From: Nitrospirota bacterium | GTDB taxonomy: Bacteria > Nitrospirota > Thermodesulfovibrionia > Thermodesulfovibrionales > UBA6898 | DNA length: 64,000 nucleotides | Direction of reading: 5' to 3' | NCBI GenBank assembly: GCA_003252075.1 | Contig: QKDO01000080.1 | Span: 1-64,000, forward strand | Shown here: positions 33,300 through 42,916 of the stretch, piece after piece | Numbering within the stretch: the stretch's first letter is position 1 | Layout of the letters: every line of letters starts with the position of its first letter | The notes under the pieces: model-generated | The model's database searches: none | What the model was told of the DNA's origin: nothing | What the model saw: only the letters and a program-made list of their open reading frames with translations | Translations under genes and position numbers: made by a program

Positions 33300-33563
33300 T
33301 CGGTGTTCTCCCCTGCCGGACGCTGCCTCCGACTGCTCCCTGAGCGCATGGGGCAGCCTCCGAGATCTTCGCGCCGAATTTCCACTTGGGGATTGTCACC
33401 GGGGGAAACTGCATCCCGAATCTGAGGGGGCGGTTCCTGTTGTTACCGTCCTCCGCCTGCATTCTCTCACGTTCCGCAAGCCCATCCCTCACCGCAGAAA
33501 ATTCTCGCTGTCCGTGAACATAGCGGGGCCCCGTATTATCGCTGCTCGTTACGAAGGATTCTG

Positions 33564-33707
33564 CTAAACCTTCACTGCCTCACCAACGAGAATTACCGGA
33601 ATATCGTTCCGGATCGGATAGAGGAGACCGCATGATTTATCGATCAGGCCGTTCTTCTGTTCGGAAAGCGGTACAGTCTCTTTGCATTCCGGACAGGCGA
33701 GAATCAT
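33564..33707 (-). CDS. Trm112-like small zinc protein
   Basis: A 47-residue protein starting MILACPECKETVPLSEQKNG, with LLYPIRNDIPVILVGEAVKV at the end. This is the compact YcaR/Trm112 fold: CPEC, then a later Cys (KSCGLLYPI) and the conserved Y-P-I-x-x-x-I-P-V motif. Trm112 proteins activate or hold methyltransferases, and some bacterial copies sit beside lipid A or nucleotide genes. AGGGAGC before the ATG is a fair binding site. Confidence 0.8.
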   Translation of the reverse strand: MILACPECKETVPLSEQKNGLIDKSCGLLYPIRNDIPVILVGEAVKV

Positions 33708-33818
33708 AAGAAGCTCCCTGAGAACCGTCGTCAAATCCTCCTATTCCGGTGACTGCAGATGAGCAGGAAATGGAAACACGCTCAACGGGTCTGAGATGGG
33801 GGCGAGGAACGGAGGGCG

Positions 33819-35210
33819 CTAGGGTAGTTTGTATTCCTTGATCTTTGCCCTGAGCGTATTACGGTTAATGCCGAGAAGCCGGGCAGTCTTGAGCTGGTTG
33901 CCGTTGGATTCCCTGAGCACGATTGAGATGAGCGCTTTTTCTACCTCTGACAGAATAGTGTCGTGCAGATTGAAGTTCGTGACCCGTGCCATATCTTTCA
34001 GGTACCGCTTGAGTTTCTCTTCAAGGAACTCCTTGATGGAATAGGCACTGTCTTCTTCCAGGAGAAGATCCCTTTTTTCGATCATGGTGCCTGCTGAGAG
34101 CACGCAGGCCCGTTTTATCACATTTTCGAGCTCGCGAACATTTCCCGGCCAGTCATATTTTGTGAGCAGCACCTTTGCCTCTTTTGAAAGCTCCTTTTCA
34201 CCGGTCTCAAACTTTTCCGCAGCATCTCTCAGGAAGGCCTTGATAAGGAGAGGGATATCCTCTTTTCTGTCGCGGAGAGGGGGGACCTTGATCTGAACCA
34301 CATTAAAACGGTAATAGAGGTCCTCACGAAAGCTCCCCCGGGCAGCGGCCTCGGAAAGGTCACGGTTCGTCGCGCCGATTATGCGGACATCAGCCCTGAT
34401 GCTCTCCGTGCTCCCGAGCGGGGTAAATTCCTTGTCCTGAAGGAAGCGGAGCAGTTTTGCCTGCAGGTTCGGGTCCATCTCTGCAATCTCGTCAAGGAAG
34501 AGCGTGCCACCGTTTGCTGCCTCGATCTTTCCCGTCTTGTTGCTGACAGCACCGGTAAATGCGCCTTTCTTGTAACCGAACAGTTCGGACTCCAGCAGGT
34601 CCTTTGGGATCGATGCAGCATTCAGGGCGATGAACGGTCCGCCGGAACGTCTGCTGTTATAATGGATGGCCCTGGCTACAAGCTCCTTGCCGGTCCCGCT
34701 ATCGCCGGTAATGAGGACGGTAATGTCTTTTGCCGCGACCTTACCGATGTCCTTGAAGACCTTCAGCATTTTCGGACTCTTGCCTATCATCTGCGGCGTC
34801 TCGGTCTCAAATGCGGCCTTCTTCAGTTCCCGCAGCTCCTGTCTCATGGCGAGGTCACGGAACGCCTTTTCGACCACGATCTTTAGCTCTTCCAGGTCAA
34901 AGGGTTTTTCGAGGTAGTCATAGGCGCCTTCCTTCATTGCCGTGATCGTGCTTTCCATCATTGCATTGGCGGTGATCATGATGACCGTAATATCAGGATC
35001 GGCTGACCGGATTTCACGCAGCCCTTCCAGCCCGTTGCCGTCAGGAAGTATGAGGTCGAGTAGGATAAGATGAGGGTGATTCTCCGCTGCCCGCAGACCC
35101 GATGCAAGCCTGGTACGGGACGTTATCTTGTATCCGAGCGGTTCCAGGGCCTTTTTAATGACCCAGATGATGCTCTCGTCGTCGTCTATGATGAGGATGT
35201 TCTTATTCAT
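33819..35210 (-). CDS. ntrC: NtrC-family sigma-54 response regulator
   Basis: A 463-residue activator. The receiver domain has LIIDDDESI and the phospho-Asp in LILLDLILPDGNG. The AAA+ domain has GDSGTGKELVARAIH (Walker A), ELFGYKKGAFTGAVSN (the GAFTGA sigma-54 contact) and GGTLFLDEIAEM (Walker B). The C-terminal Fis-type HTH is NQLKTARLLGINRNTLRAKI. ATG 35210 overlaps the stop of the kinase gene by eight bases; the longer frame has no receiver homology. It activates sigma-54 promoters after phosphorylation by the kinase next door, probably in nitrogen control. Confidence 0.93.
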   Translation of the reverse strand: MNKNILIIDDDESIIWVIKKALEPLGYKITSRTRLASGLRAAENHPHLILLDLILPDGNGLEGLREIRSADPDITVIMITANAMMESTITAMKEGAYDYLEKPFDLEELKIVVEKAFRDLAMRQELRELKKAAFETETPQMIGKSPKMLKVFKDIGKVAAKDITVLITGDSGTGKELVARAIHYNSRRSGGPFIALNAASIPKDLLESELFGYKKGAFTGAVSNKTGKIEAANGGTLFLDEIAEMDPNLQAKLLRFLQDKEFTPLGSTESIRADVRIIGATNRDLSEAAARGSFREDLYYRFNVVQIKVPPLRDRKEDIPLLIKAFLRDAAEKFETGEKELSKEAKVLLTKYDWPGNVRELENVIKRACVLSAGTMIEKRDLLLEEDSAYSIKEFLEEKLKRYLKDMARVTNFNLHDTILSEVEKALISIVLRESNGNQLKTARLLGINRNTLRAKIKEYKLP

Positions 35211-36240
35211 TGTCCTGGAAAGGCAGGTAAAGCGAGAAGGATGTTCCACTGCCCTTCGTGCTCTGCACCCGGATCATGCCGCCATGATCGCTGATGATCC
35301 TTTTTGAGAGGGAAAGCCCGATGCCGGTACCGCCTTTCTTTCTGGTGAAAAAGGGGATGAATATCTTCTGAAGCTCCGCATCGGTCATGCCTTTTCCCGT
35401 GTCTGTTATGGAGATACGGGCCATGCGCTTGGTCTTCCCGTGATCACCGAACAATTCCTGGGAGGGTGCAGTGGAGATATCGATTGTTCCGCCCCGGACC
35501 ATGGACTCCAGAGCGTTCTTTATGATGTTAAGAAAGACCTGGAGCAGCTTTGACTCATCACCGCGCACCTGCGGAAGGCTGGGGTCGTAGAGCCGCTTGA
35601 GCGATATGCCGGCCTTTTTGATAGGCACGGCAAGGATCGTCACCGCCTTCTCCACGACCTCGTGAATGTTGACCGGATGGAATGAAGGTTTTCTGCAGAT
35701 GGTGAGGTAGTCCTGGAGTATGGCATTCAGCCGGTCTGTCTCGCGGATTATGAGGTCAGTGTATTCCGCGAGCGATCGATCAGGCGTGTGCAGGCGAAGG
35801 AGCTGGGCAGCACCCTTGATGCCCCCGAGAGGATTCTTGATCTCATGGGATATGGAGCCGAGCAGATAGACGAGTGACTCCTGGTCGTGGTCTTCACGGT
35901 CCGCAAGAGAAAGATTCTCTGACAGGGAAAGGATAGCCCCTCCCACCCGGTCATGGGTATAGAAGGGGGAGAGACTGAAGTCCACATTGATCTTTCTGCC
36001 CAGGGTGATGCTCACCGATTTTCCCCGGAACGAGCGTTCCTCTGCCACGGTCTTCCTGATCAGGGGAGATATCTTTCTCTCTCCGGGGACCAGCCGGGAA
36101 AATCGTTTTCCTTCCATATCTTTCGAGCTTTTTCTGAAGAGTTCCTCACCGCTCTTGTTGATGAATATCATTCTGCCGTTCCTGTCAAAAAGGATAACCG
36201 TCTCTTTGAGACTATTGATGATTGCATCAAAAGGAACCAT
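35203..36240 (-). CDS. ntrB: NtrB-like sensor histidine kinase
   Basis: A 345-residue soluble kinase. It has an N-terminal PAS domain (VILFDRNGRMIFINKSGEELF), the phosphoacceptor His in SISHEIKNPLGGIKGAAQLL, the N box LLQVFLNIIKNALESM and the G boxes DTGKGM and KGGTGIGLSLSKRII. There is no membrane segment, as in NtrB. Its stop overlaps the ntrC start, so the pair is made together. NtrB normally responds to PII and glutamine; the PII gene is not in this window. Confidence 0.92.
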   Translation of the reverse strand: MVPFDAIINSLKETVILFDRNGRMIFINKSGEELFRKSSKDMEGKRFSRLVPGERKISPLIRKTVAEERSFRGKSVSITLGRKINVDFSLSPFYTHDRVGGAILSLSENLSLADREDHDQESLVYLLGSISHEIKNPLGGIKGAAQLLRLHTPDRSLAEYTDLIIRETDRLNAILQDYLTICRKPSFHPVNIHEVVEKAVTILAVPIKKAGISLKRLYDPSLPQVRGDESKLLQVFLNIIKNALESMVRGGTIDISTAPSQELFGDHGKTKRMARISITDTGKGMTDAELQKIFIPFFTRKKGGTGIGLSLSKRIISDHGGMIRVQSTKGSGTSFSLYLPFQDNE

Positions 36241-36358
36241 TGCCTTTACGGTATTGGGGGTGCATGAAATGTATCATACCTGCACGGATTTGTGCAAGAA
36301 AACCCGGCATCCGGGAGAGCACCGGGGCATTCCGCGGCAGGTTGCCGAGCAAAAAACC

Positions 36359-36388
36359 TTGACCCGGCATGCCGCTGAGCGGTAATCT
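36359..36388 (+). promoter_or_regulatory. candidate aldolase promoter
   Basis: TTGACC (36359-36364) and TAATCT (36383-36388) are separated by 18 bases and point toward the aldolase gene whose ATG is at 36436. Both hexamers are close to the sigma-70 consensus. Confidence 0.5.
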
Positions 36389-36435
36389 TCCTAATACACG
36401 GGCATTTTATCTGGAATACATTTAGGGAGGATACC

Positions 36436-37434
36436 ATGGAAAAGGTCTCGTACAGGGAAATCGGCCTGGTCAATACCAGGGAGATGTTTCAGAAGGCGAT
36501 GCAGGGGAAATATGCCATTCCTGCATACAACTTTAACAACATGGAACAGCTGCAGGCGATTGTTATGGGCTGCGTAGAATCGCGCTCACCCTTCATCCTG
36601 CAGGTCTCGAGCGGTGCGCGGAAGTATGCCAACCAGACCCTGTTGCGCTTCCTTGCCATGGGTGCGGTGGCGATGATCAGGGACGCCGGCTCTGCGGTCA
36701 GGTTTGCACTCCATCTTGACCATGGAGACACCTTTGAACTCTGCAAGTCCTGCATCGACTCGGGTTTTTCCTCGGTCATGATCGATGGGTCCCATCATTC
36801 CTACGAGGAGAATATCAGGCTGACGAAACAGGTCGTGGAATACGCCCATGCGCAGGATGTAACGGTAGAGGGTGAGCTTGGTGTTCTGGCAGGCATCGAA
36901 GACGAGGTCTCTGCCGAGAAATCCACTTATACCAAGCCCGAGGAGGTAGAGGACTTCGTGGGCAAGACAGGGGTCGATTCCCTTGCCATCTCCATCGGCA
37001 CGTCGCATGGCGCTATGAAGTTCAAGCCTGAGCAGTGTACCCGCGACGATCGCGGCGTTCTGGTCCCTCCGCCTCTGCGCTTTGATATCCTGGAAGAGAT
37101 CGAGCGGCGAATACCCGGCTTCCCGATCGTGCTGCACGGCGCCTCATCGGTCATCCCGGAGTATGTGCAGATGATCAATGCAAACGGCGGCAAACTGAAG
37201 GATGCCGTAGGTATCCCAGAGGAACAGCTCAGAAGGGCGGCAAAGAGCGCGGTCTGCAAGATCAACATCGACAGTGACGGACGCCTGGCCATGACCGCCC
37301 TGATCCGCAAGGTCTTTACTGAAAAGCCTGCAGAGTTCGATCCGCGGAAATACCTCGGCCCGGCACGTGATGAACTGACGAAGATGATCATCCATAAGAA
37401 CAAGGAAGTGCTCGGCTCTGCAGACCGGGCATAA
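36436..37434 (+). CDS. fba: class II fructose-bisphosphate aldolase
   Basis: A 332-residue zinc aldolase of glycolysis and gluconeogenesis. It opens EKVSYREIGLVNTREMFQKA, followed by AYNFNNMEQ, the zinc-site LHLDHGDTFE, SVMIDGSHHSYEEN, VEGELGVLAGIEDEV, ISIGTSHGAMKF, VLHGASSV and KINIDSDGRLA. AGGGAGG sits just before the ATG. It interconverts fructose 1,6-bisphosphate with DHAP and glyceraldehyde 3-phosphate in the cytoplasm. A strong terminator follows its stop, so it is a single-gene unit. Confidence 0.94.
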   Translation: MEKVSYREIGLVNTREMFQKAMQGKYAIPAYNFNNMEQLQAIVMGCVESRSPFILQVSSGARKYANQTLLRFLAMGAVAMIRDAGSAVRFALHLDHGDTFELCKSCIDSGFSSVMIDGSHHSYEENIRLTKQVVEYAHAQDVTVEGELGVLAGIEDEVSAEKSTYTKPEEVEDFVGKTGVDSLAISIGTSHGAMKFKPEQCTRDDRGVLVPPPLRFDILEEIERRIPGFPIVLHGASSVIPEYVQMINANGGKLKDAVGIPEEQLRRAAKSAVCKINIDSDGRLAMTALIRKVFTEKPAEFDPRKYLGPARDELTKMIIHKNKEVLGSADRA

Positions 37435-37444
37435 CACTCCCGCA

Positions 37445-37468
37445 GGGGGCGGCTGAGCCCCCTTTTTT
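37445..37468 (+). terminator. strong intrinsic terminator after fba
   Basis: GGGGGC and GCCCCC form a perfect six-pair stem with a six-base loop, followed directly by six T. It lies ten bases after the aldolase stop codon. Confidence 0.9.
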
Positions 37469-37576
37469 CCTGCCATGTGCACTTTCATTATCAGATTACG
37501 CGGCAAGTAGGACGACCGCGCCGGTACCAGGGCAATATTTTCTATTATTTTCAAACATTTCTTGTCTTTTTCTGCA

Positions 37577-37606
37577 TTGACACGTGTATGGATAAACTGA
37601 TAAAAT
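37577..37606 (+). promoter_or_regulatory. promoter of the rpsU-dnaG-rpoD operon
   Basis: TTGACA (37577-37582) and TAAAAT (37601-37606) with an 18-base spacer lie about 40 bases before rpsU in an AT-rich stretch. This is the likely main promoter of the macromolecular synthesis operon. Confidence 0.75.
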
Positions 37607-37643
37607 TCTTTTTATTTTTCAAACAGAGAGGAGTGATATATGC

Positions 37644-37841
37644 ATGCCCTCAATCAGGGTGCGCGAAAGCGATTCGTTCGAAAATGCTCTTAAGCGCTTC
37701 AAAAAGCAGTGTGAAAAGGAAGGGATTCTTTCCGAGGTTAAAAAGCGCGAGCACTACGAAAAGCCGAGCGTGAAAAAGAAAAAGAAGGCCATAGCTGCGC
37801 GAAAGAAAGCGGCAAAGAGAATCAAAATGGGGATGAGATAG
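37644..37841 (+). CDS. rpsU: 30S ribosomal protein S21
   Basis: A 65-residue very basic protein, [20 protein letters not shown], with the family's [22 protein letters not shown] and a Lys/Arg-rich tail. GAGAGGAG precedes the ATG. S21 helps mRNA binding at the 30S anti-Shine-Dalgarno region. It is the first gene of the operon, two bases before the YqeY-like gene, matching the classic rpsU-dnaG-rpoD arrangement. Confidence 0.95.
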   Translation: MPSIRVRESDSFENALKRFKKQCEKEGILSEVKKREHYEKPSVKKKKKAIAARKKAAKRIKMGMR

Positions 37842-37842
37842 C

Positions 37843-38304
37843 ATGTCCCTGCTGAAACGGCTTGATGAAGATCTCAAGGCAGCGATGAAACGCTCGGACG
37901 CGATACATCGCTCTTCCCTTCGCATGGCTAAGGCAGCGATCAAGAATGTCCAGATAGACAAGGGCCGGGAACTCTCGGACGAAGAGGTGCTCGCGGTCCT
38001 TGCATCTATGGCGAAGCAGCGGCGCGAGTCCATAGAACAATTTTCCCTTGGAGGCAGGGAGGAGCTTGCCGAAAAAGAGCGGCAGGAACTCGCCGTGCTG
38101 CAGGCATATATGCCCGCGCAGCTTTCGCCGGATGAGGTCGAGAAGCTCATTGTCCAGGCGATACAGGAATCGTCTGCCCGTTCGGACGCAGATATGGGAA
38201 AGGTGATGAAACTGCTCATGCCGAAGATAAAGGGAGTTGCGGACGGCAAATGGGTCAATAGCCGGGTGAAAGAACTGCTCTCCTCTTCCGGCAGATCAGC
38301 CTGA
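37843..38304 (+). CDS. yqeY: GatB/YqeY domain protein
   Basis: A 153-residue protein of the YqeY family, related to the tail domain of GatB, which binds tRNA in amidotransferases. It opens SLLKRLDEDLKAAMKRSDAI, with the family's AKQRRESIEQF, LQAYMPAQLSPDEVE and MGKVMKLLMPKIKGVADGK. It may act in tRNA-dependent amidation or in tRNA binding; the role is not established. It overlaps the Nif3-like gene by one base. Confidence 0.88.
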   Translation: MSLLKRLDEDLKAAMKRSDAIHRSSLRMAKAAIKNVQIDKGRELSDEEVLAVLASMAKQRRESIEQFSLGGREELAEKERQELAVLQAYMPAQLSPDEVEKLIVQAIQESSARSDADMGKVMKLLMPKIKGVADGKWVNSRVKELLSSSGRSA

Positions 38305-39263
38305 TGACCCTCCGGGAGCTCTATCAACGGGCGATCGAGACCGGCATTGCCCATGATCCTCGGGGCCGCGATGCCGTAAACAAGGAACTGCGCCGCCTTG
38401 AGAAGGACTACCAGGACCTGAAGAAAGAGGAGCAGGACCTCTTTGACCGTGAGTCGCTGCAGAACCCCTATGCCGACTCCCGTATCCTGCACGGCAATGG
38501 ATACGGGGAAGTGCAGCGGGTGCTCGTCGGCATCGACATAGAGGTAGGAGAGATACTTCTTGCCGACCGACTGAGGGAGCGGGGCGAAAAGATCGATCTC
38601 GTCATCGCGCACCATCCCGAAGGCATGGCGCTTGCCAACCTCCCGGCAGTCATGTATATGCAGTCCGATATCCTCAGCCGCTTTGGTGTGCCGATCAATA
38701 TTGCTGAAGACCTCATGGAAGGCAGGGCGAAGGAGATCGAACGCCGGCTCATGCCGGTGAACCACAGCAGGGCGGTTGATGCAGCGCGACTTCTGGACAT
38801 ACCCTTTCTCTGTCTGCATACGCCTGCAGACAACATGGTCGTCACCTTCCTCCAGAGGATGTTCGACGAACAGGCGCCGTATACGCTTTCTGATGTCATC
38901 GATATCCTGAATGCGGTGCCGGAATACCGGGAGTCTCAGAAGAACGGCGCCGGTCCCAGGATCCTTCAGGGTTCCAAGGCCAGGAGGGCGGGGAAGATCT
39001 TTGTGGATATGACCGGAGGCACGGAAGGGTCAAAAGATATCTTCAAAAGCCTGACTACGGCAGGAGTGAATACCATCGTCGGCATGCATATCAGCGAAGA
39101 GCACCGGAAAGAGGCCGAAAAAAACCATCTGAATATCGTTATCGCAGGACATATCTCCAGCGACAATCTCGGCATGAACCTGCTGATCGATGCGTCTTTA
39201 GAAAGCTCCGGCATCGATGTCCTCTCCTGTTCGGGATTCTCGCGCATCAGCAGATCTTCCTGA
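38304..39263 (+). CDS. Nif3-like metal-binding protein
   Basis: A 319-residue protein resembling the NGG1p-interacting factor 3 family, with the DLVIAHHPEGMAL metal loop, NHSRAVDAARLL, a central FLCLHTPADN and VIAGHISSDNLGMNLLIDA near the end. Family members bind two metal ions and have an unknown role (GTP cyclohydrolase I-related fold). It lies between yqeY and dnaG in the operon, a position seen in related lineages. Function is not known. Confidence 0.75.
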   Translation: MTLRELYQRAIETGIAHDPRGRDAVNKELRRLEKDYQDLKKEEQDLFDRESLQNPYADSRILHGNGYGEVQRVLVGIDIEVGEILLADRLRERGEKIDLVIAHHPEGMALANLPAVMYMQSDILSRFGVPINIAEDLMEGRAKEIERRLMPVNHSRAVDAARLLDIPFLCLHTPADNMVVTFLQRMFDEQAPYTLSDVIDILNAVPEYRESQKNGAGPRILQGSKARRAGKIFVDMTGGTEGSKDIFKSLTTAGVNTIVGMHISEEHRKEAEKNHLNIVIAGHISSDNLGMNLLIDASLESSGIDVLSCSGFSRISRSS

Positions 39264-39335
39264 GCACCCCTCCTGCGGCAGAAAAGCGACCTGCCATGGT
39301 AAAATATCGCGGAATAATTCCGGTCCCGGGAGCGT

Positions 39336-41030
39336 ATGAAATCAGACAGGGTTCTTGAAGAAATAAAGGACAGAATAGACATTGTGGATTTCATCTCCGA
39401 CTATGTCCAGCTCAGGAAGTCGGGGCAGAACTGGAAAGGTCTCTGTCCGTTTCATTCCGAGAAGACCCCATCGTTCATGGTCAGCCCGTCAAAGCAGATA
39501 TTTCATTGTTTTGGCTGCGGCGCGGGCGGAGATGTCATAGCTTTCCTGGTGCAGTATGAGCATCTGCCTTTTCCCGAGGCGCTTCAGATGCTTGCCCGCA
39601 AGGCGGGCATCCAGCTGCAGGCCGGCACGTCTGACAGGAAAAGGGTCGAGAAGGACGAGCAGGTCCGGAAGGCCCTTGGAGATGCCGCCGAATTTTATGT
39701 CAGAAAACTGAAAGATTCGCGGTCCGCTGCGGAGTATGTCCGGAAGCGCGGAATCAGCGGGGAGACAGCAGAGCTCTTCAGAATCGGCTATGCTCCCGCC
39801 GGGTGGCATAATCTTCTGCAGTACTTGAAAGGCAGGGGATACCACGATACGATCGTCAGGGATGCCGGGCTTGCGGTTTCCGGTGAAAAGGGTATGTATG
39901 ACATGTTTCGCGACCGTATCATCTTTCCGATCATGGGAATACAGGGCAGTGTGACCGCCTTTGGCGGAAGGGCCATGGACAGCAGCCTGCCGAAGTATAT
40001 CAATTCGCCGGAAACAGCGGTCTTCAAGAAATCAGAGACCCTGTACGGCCTGTTCACGGCGAAGGAAGCGATCCGGCAACAGGAGCTGGTGCTCATGGTC
40101 GAAGGATATATGGATGTCATCATCTGTCACCAGTACGGTATCCGGAACGTCGTGGCACCGCTGGGCACCTCGCTAACCCCTGGTCATCTGCAAAAGCTGA
40201 GGAGGCTGACCAAGGAAGCGGTTGTCGTATTTGACGGCGACGCCGCGGGCATTGCCGCTGCGCGCAGGGCCCTTCCCCTGCTTAGCCAGAACGATTTCCA
40301 TGCCAGGATTCTCCTGCTGCCCGATGGTGACGACCCGGACAGTTATTTGAGGAAGCACGGGAGCGGACCGTTCAACAACCTGCTCGAAAGGGCGCAGACG
40401 GTGATCGATTTCCTCTTCAGTATTGCGAAGGGACGCAGGACCGATGCGGTGCGGGAAGCTTTGGCCGTTATCGCGGAGATGAAGGATACCCTGGAAGCCG
40501 AGCAGATGCTGGTGGAACTCTCCGGCAGGACCAGGATTCAGGAGACCGCACTGCGGGCGGAGTTTCAGAAAGTAAAAGGAAGAAGGTCCGGAGAGCAGGT
40601 CACGCCGGCGGCACGGCGTCCGGCCACTGCCGGGAATGCAGAAGAGCTGCTCCTGCTGAGTGCGGTTATCGCCTTCCCCGAGAAGGCCGACGCAGTACTT
40701 GCACGGATTGACCTGGACGCTGTGAGGGATCCGGCTGCAGGAGCGCTTTTCCGGAGGATAGCGGGGGCAACTGACCGGGTCAATCTGGCTTCGGTGCTTG
40801 AAGGTGCCGGGGAAGAAGAACGGCTCCTCTTTACCCGCCTTTCGGTCGATCCGGGCTTTGACACCGCGCTGGTCGACCGCGTTATAGAAGACTGTTTTGC
40901 GAAAATCGAGAAAAAGAAGCTCGAAGAGCGCCTGCATCAGGCGCGCGAGGCTGAGGATATTCACCTGATTAACGCATTATTGATCGAAAAGAAACAATCC
41001 ATTAAGGGAAAGAGACATGAAAGACTATAA
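39336..41030 (+). CDS. dnaG: DNA primase
   Basis: A 564-residue primase. The CHC2 zinc finger is [18 protein letters not shown] plus [10 protein letters not shown]. The core has the RNA-polymerase-like segment [25 protein letters not shown] has VEGYMDVI with the catalytic Glu and VVFDGDAAG with acidic ligands. The C-terminal helicase-binding region is short but present, ending around [13 protein letters not shown]. It synthesises RNA primers for replication. Its end overlaps the rpoD start by 14 bases. Confidence 0.95.
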   Translation: MKSDRVLEEIKDRIDIVDFISDYVQLRKSGQNWKGLCPFHSEKTPSFMVSPSKQIFHCFGCGAGGDVIAFLVQYEHLPFPEALQMLARKAGIQLQAGTSDRKRVEKDEQVRKALGDAAEFYVRKLKDSRSAAEYVRKRGISGETAELFRIGYAPAGWHNLLQYLKGRGYHDTIVRDAGLAVSGEKGMYDMFRDRIIFPIMGIQGSVTAFGGRAMDSSLPKYINSPETAVFKKSETLYGLFTAKEAIRQQELVLMVEGYMDVIICHQYGIRNVVAPLGTSLTPGHLQKLRRLTKEAVVVFDGDAAGIAAARRALPLLSQNDFHARILLLPDGDDPDSYLRKHGSGPFNNLLERAQTVIDFLFSIAKGRRTDAVREALAVIAEMKDTLEAEQMLVELSGRTRIQETALRAEFQKVKGRRSGEQVTPAARRPATAGNAEELLLLSAVIAFPEKADAVLARIDLDAVRDPAAGALFRRIAGATDRVNLASVLEGAGEEERLLFTRLSVDPGFDTALVDRVIEDCFAKIEKKKLEERLHQAREAEDIHLINALLIEKKQSIKGKRHERL

Positions 41031-42627
41031 CGATTTCAACGAGAGCGATTTCAACGAGTACTTCGAAGAGTATGATTTTGACAAGGAGAATGCCTTTGAC
41101 AAGAGGGATGAGGAAGCCGAGGATGAGGTTATAGAGGAGGAAGAAGGGCGCAAGGACCAGACGATCGAAGGAGAATATGACCCGATCAAGGTCTATCTCA
41201 AGGAAATGGGCGGCGTACCGCTCCTGACCAAGGAAAACGAGGTCGAACTTGCCACGAAGATAGAGAAGGGTAAGGAGAGGCTTGCCGGGGTCATCTTCAC
41301 GCTTCCCTTTGCTATAACGAAGCTCATTATACTGGGCAAGATGGTTGAGGCAGGAGATGCGCCACTTGGGGATATCATCCAGAACGGCGAGGAAGAGATG
41401 GAAGAGGATCTCTCCTATGAGAAGAGGCGGTTTTATGAAATCACGCTGAAGATGAAAGCTCTTTCCCTGAAGCGCAGGCAACTTCTGCAGAAGCTGAGCG
41501 AAGCGGGGAAAAATCCCGGCCAGAAGCTGCTGAAGGCCCTCGGCGACAACCGGGAAAGGATCCTGAATGAAGTATATGAACTCCGGCTGAAGGACGACGT
41601 GATCCACGCCTTTTCCGAAGAACTGAAGAAGGCGGTCATGCGTCTTGACGAAGCGCACACGTTGCTTCGGTATGCTGCGCAGAAGGCGGCATACCTCGGT
41701 TTTGAGCCGAAAGGGCGCGGGAAGGCGGCGGTACCGAAGAACGTCAAGAACAAAGCGGTCGCTGAGGAGATCATGCAGGTCCTGGAGGAAAGCGAGACCC
41801 TCAAACGGACAATCGCGCAGACCGAGGAATTCATCGGCGCGAAGTATGAAGATATGCGGGAGGCGCTCAGGGTGCTGATAGAGGAGGAGCGGAACATTGA
41901 TGATGCCAAAGGGAAACTGACCGAAGCAAACTTGCGACTTGTGATAAGCATCGCCAAACGGTATATCGGCAAGGGTCTTGGTTTTTCCGACCTGATCCAG
42001 GAAGGAAATATCGGCCTGATGAGGGCCGTCGAAAAATTCGAATACCGGCGTGGCTACAAATTCAGCACCTATGCTACGTGGTGGATCCGTCAGTCCATAA
42101 CCCGTGCGCTTGCAGATCAGTCGCGTACGATCAGAATACCGGTCCATATGGTCGAGTCCATCAACCGGATGACCAAAGGAGTACGGGAACTCGTCCAGGA
42201 AAAAGGGCGGGAGCCCTCGCCTGATGAGATCGCCGACCGTCTGAAGTTACCGGTGGAAAAGGTCAGAGGCATGCTGAAGATCTCCAAGGAGCCCATCTCT
42301 CTTGAGACGCCGGTCGGTGAAGAGGACGACAGTCATCTGCGGGACTTCATAGAAGACAAAACAACGCTCTCGCCGCTGGACATCGCCATCCATGACGATA
42401 TGCGGAAGAACATCGACTTCGCACTCGCTACCCTTTCACCAAAAGAGCGGGATATCATCAAGAAACGGTTCGGTATCGGCGATGAGGTCCCGCATACGCT
42501 CGAAGACGTCGGCAACGAATTCGAGGTCACGCGGGAGCGCATCAGACAGATCGAGGTGAAGGCGATCAGGAAACTGCGGCACCCTTCGCGGAGCAAATGG
42601 CTCCGGACTTTCATCGAAAACAAGTAG
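41017..42627 (+). CDS. rpoD: primary sigma factor RpoD without region 1.1
   Basis: A 536-residue sigma-70. Region 1.2 begins [21 protein letters not shown] at about residue 54. A non-conserved helical region follows. Region 2 ([20 protein letters not shown], then [20 protein letters not shown]), region 3 ([20 protein letters not shown]) and region 4 ([13 protein letters not shown] through [20 protein letters not shown]) are all intact. The N-terminal 50 residues are an acidic, Asn/Asp/Glu-rich stretch rather than the usual region 1.1 helices. The ATG at 41017 is inside the dnaG end, so the two are coupled. Confidence 0.95.
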   Translation: MKDYNDFNESDFNEYFEEYDFDKENAFDKRDEEAEDEVIEEEEGRKDQTIEGEYDPIKVYLKEMGGVPLLTKENEVELATKIEKGKERLAGVIFTLPFAITKLIILGKMVEAGDAPLGDIIQNGEEEMEEDLSYEKRRFYEITLKMKALSLKRRQLLQKLSEAGKNPGQKLLKALGDNRERILNEVYELRLKDDVIHAFSEELKKAVMRLDEAHTLLRYAAQKAAYLGFEPKGRGKAAVPKNVKNKAVAEEIMQVLEESETLKRTIAQTEEFIGAKYEDMREALRVLIEEERNIDDAKGKLTEANLRLVISIAKRYIGKGLGFSDLIQEGNIGLMRAVEKFEYRRGYKFSTYATWWIRQSITRALADQSRTIRIPVHMVESINRMTKGVRELVQEKGREPSPDEIADRLKLPVEKVRGMLKISKEPISLETPVGEEDDSHLRDFIEDKTTLSPLDIAIHDDMRKNIDFALATLSPKERDIIKKRFGIGDEVPHTLEDVGNEFEVTRERIRQIEVKAIRKLRHPSRSKWLRTFIENK

Positions 42628-42699
42628 CAGCGGGGACCGTCGGCAACTGACCTGTGATGCGCGGCGGTCGAAGGGTGCGCCGCCGTCGCAGGCGTTAAC

Positions 42700-42728
42700 T
42701 TGACTAAAAGGATCAGGCCCTTTATAGT
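42700..42728 (+). promoter_or_regulatory. promoter for the tRNA and zinc-ribbon gene
   Basis: TTGACT (42700-42705) and TATAGT (42723-42728) with a 17-base spacer sit about 95 bases before the tRNA. This is the strongest promoter pattern in the region between rpoD and the tRNA. Confidence 0.75.
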
Positions 42729-42824
42729 AGCAAATTACCTTTACAGGGAGTAACCGGTGATGTTCTCTGATATTCTATATGGTGCTCATCACGATGCACG
42801 GATCACTTGTTACTGTCTTCTTGG

Positions 42825-42900
42825 GGGCCCATAGCTCAGTTGGTAGAGCTACCGGCTCATAACCGGTTGGTCCCAGGTTCGAGTCCTGGTGGGCCCACCA
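42825..42900 (+). tRNA. tRNA with CAT anticodon (Met or Ile2)
   Basis: A 76-nt tRNA starting GGGCCCATAGCTCAGTTGG, with anticodon loop CTCATAA (CAT), T arm GGTTCGAGTCC, acceptor GGGCCCA/TGGGCCC and encoded CCA. CAT may be elongator methionine or, if the C is modified to lysidine, isoleucine. I cannot settle which; the initiator type is excluded because the first pair is G-C and the anticodon stem lacks the GGG/CCC triple. Confidence 0.92.
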
Positions 42901-42916
42901 CAGCTCTGGAGGATTG

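Noticed and set aside
33268-33492. 74-codon minus-strand frame after phosphofructokinase
   Set aside because: It overlaps the end of the kinase gene, lacks a binding site and has no clear fold.
37650-38819. 389-codon minus-strand frame across rpsU, yqeY and the Nif3-like gene
   Set aside because: It crosses three clear genes of the other strand and shows Ser-rich low-complexity composition.
41002-42147. 381-codon minus-strand frame opposite rpoD
   Set aside because: Sigma-70 regions are continuous on the plus strand. The minus frame is a shadow of the third-position GC bias.
42660-42690. Terminator after rpoD
   Set aside because: GGCGG and CCGCC can pair, but the loop is 12 bases and no T run follows, so it is not called a terminator.
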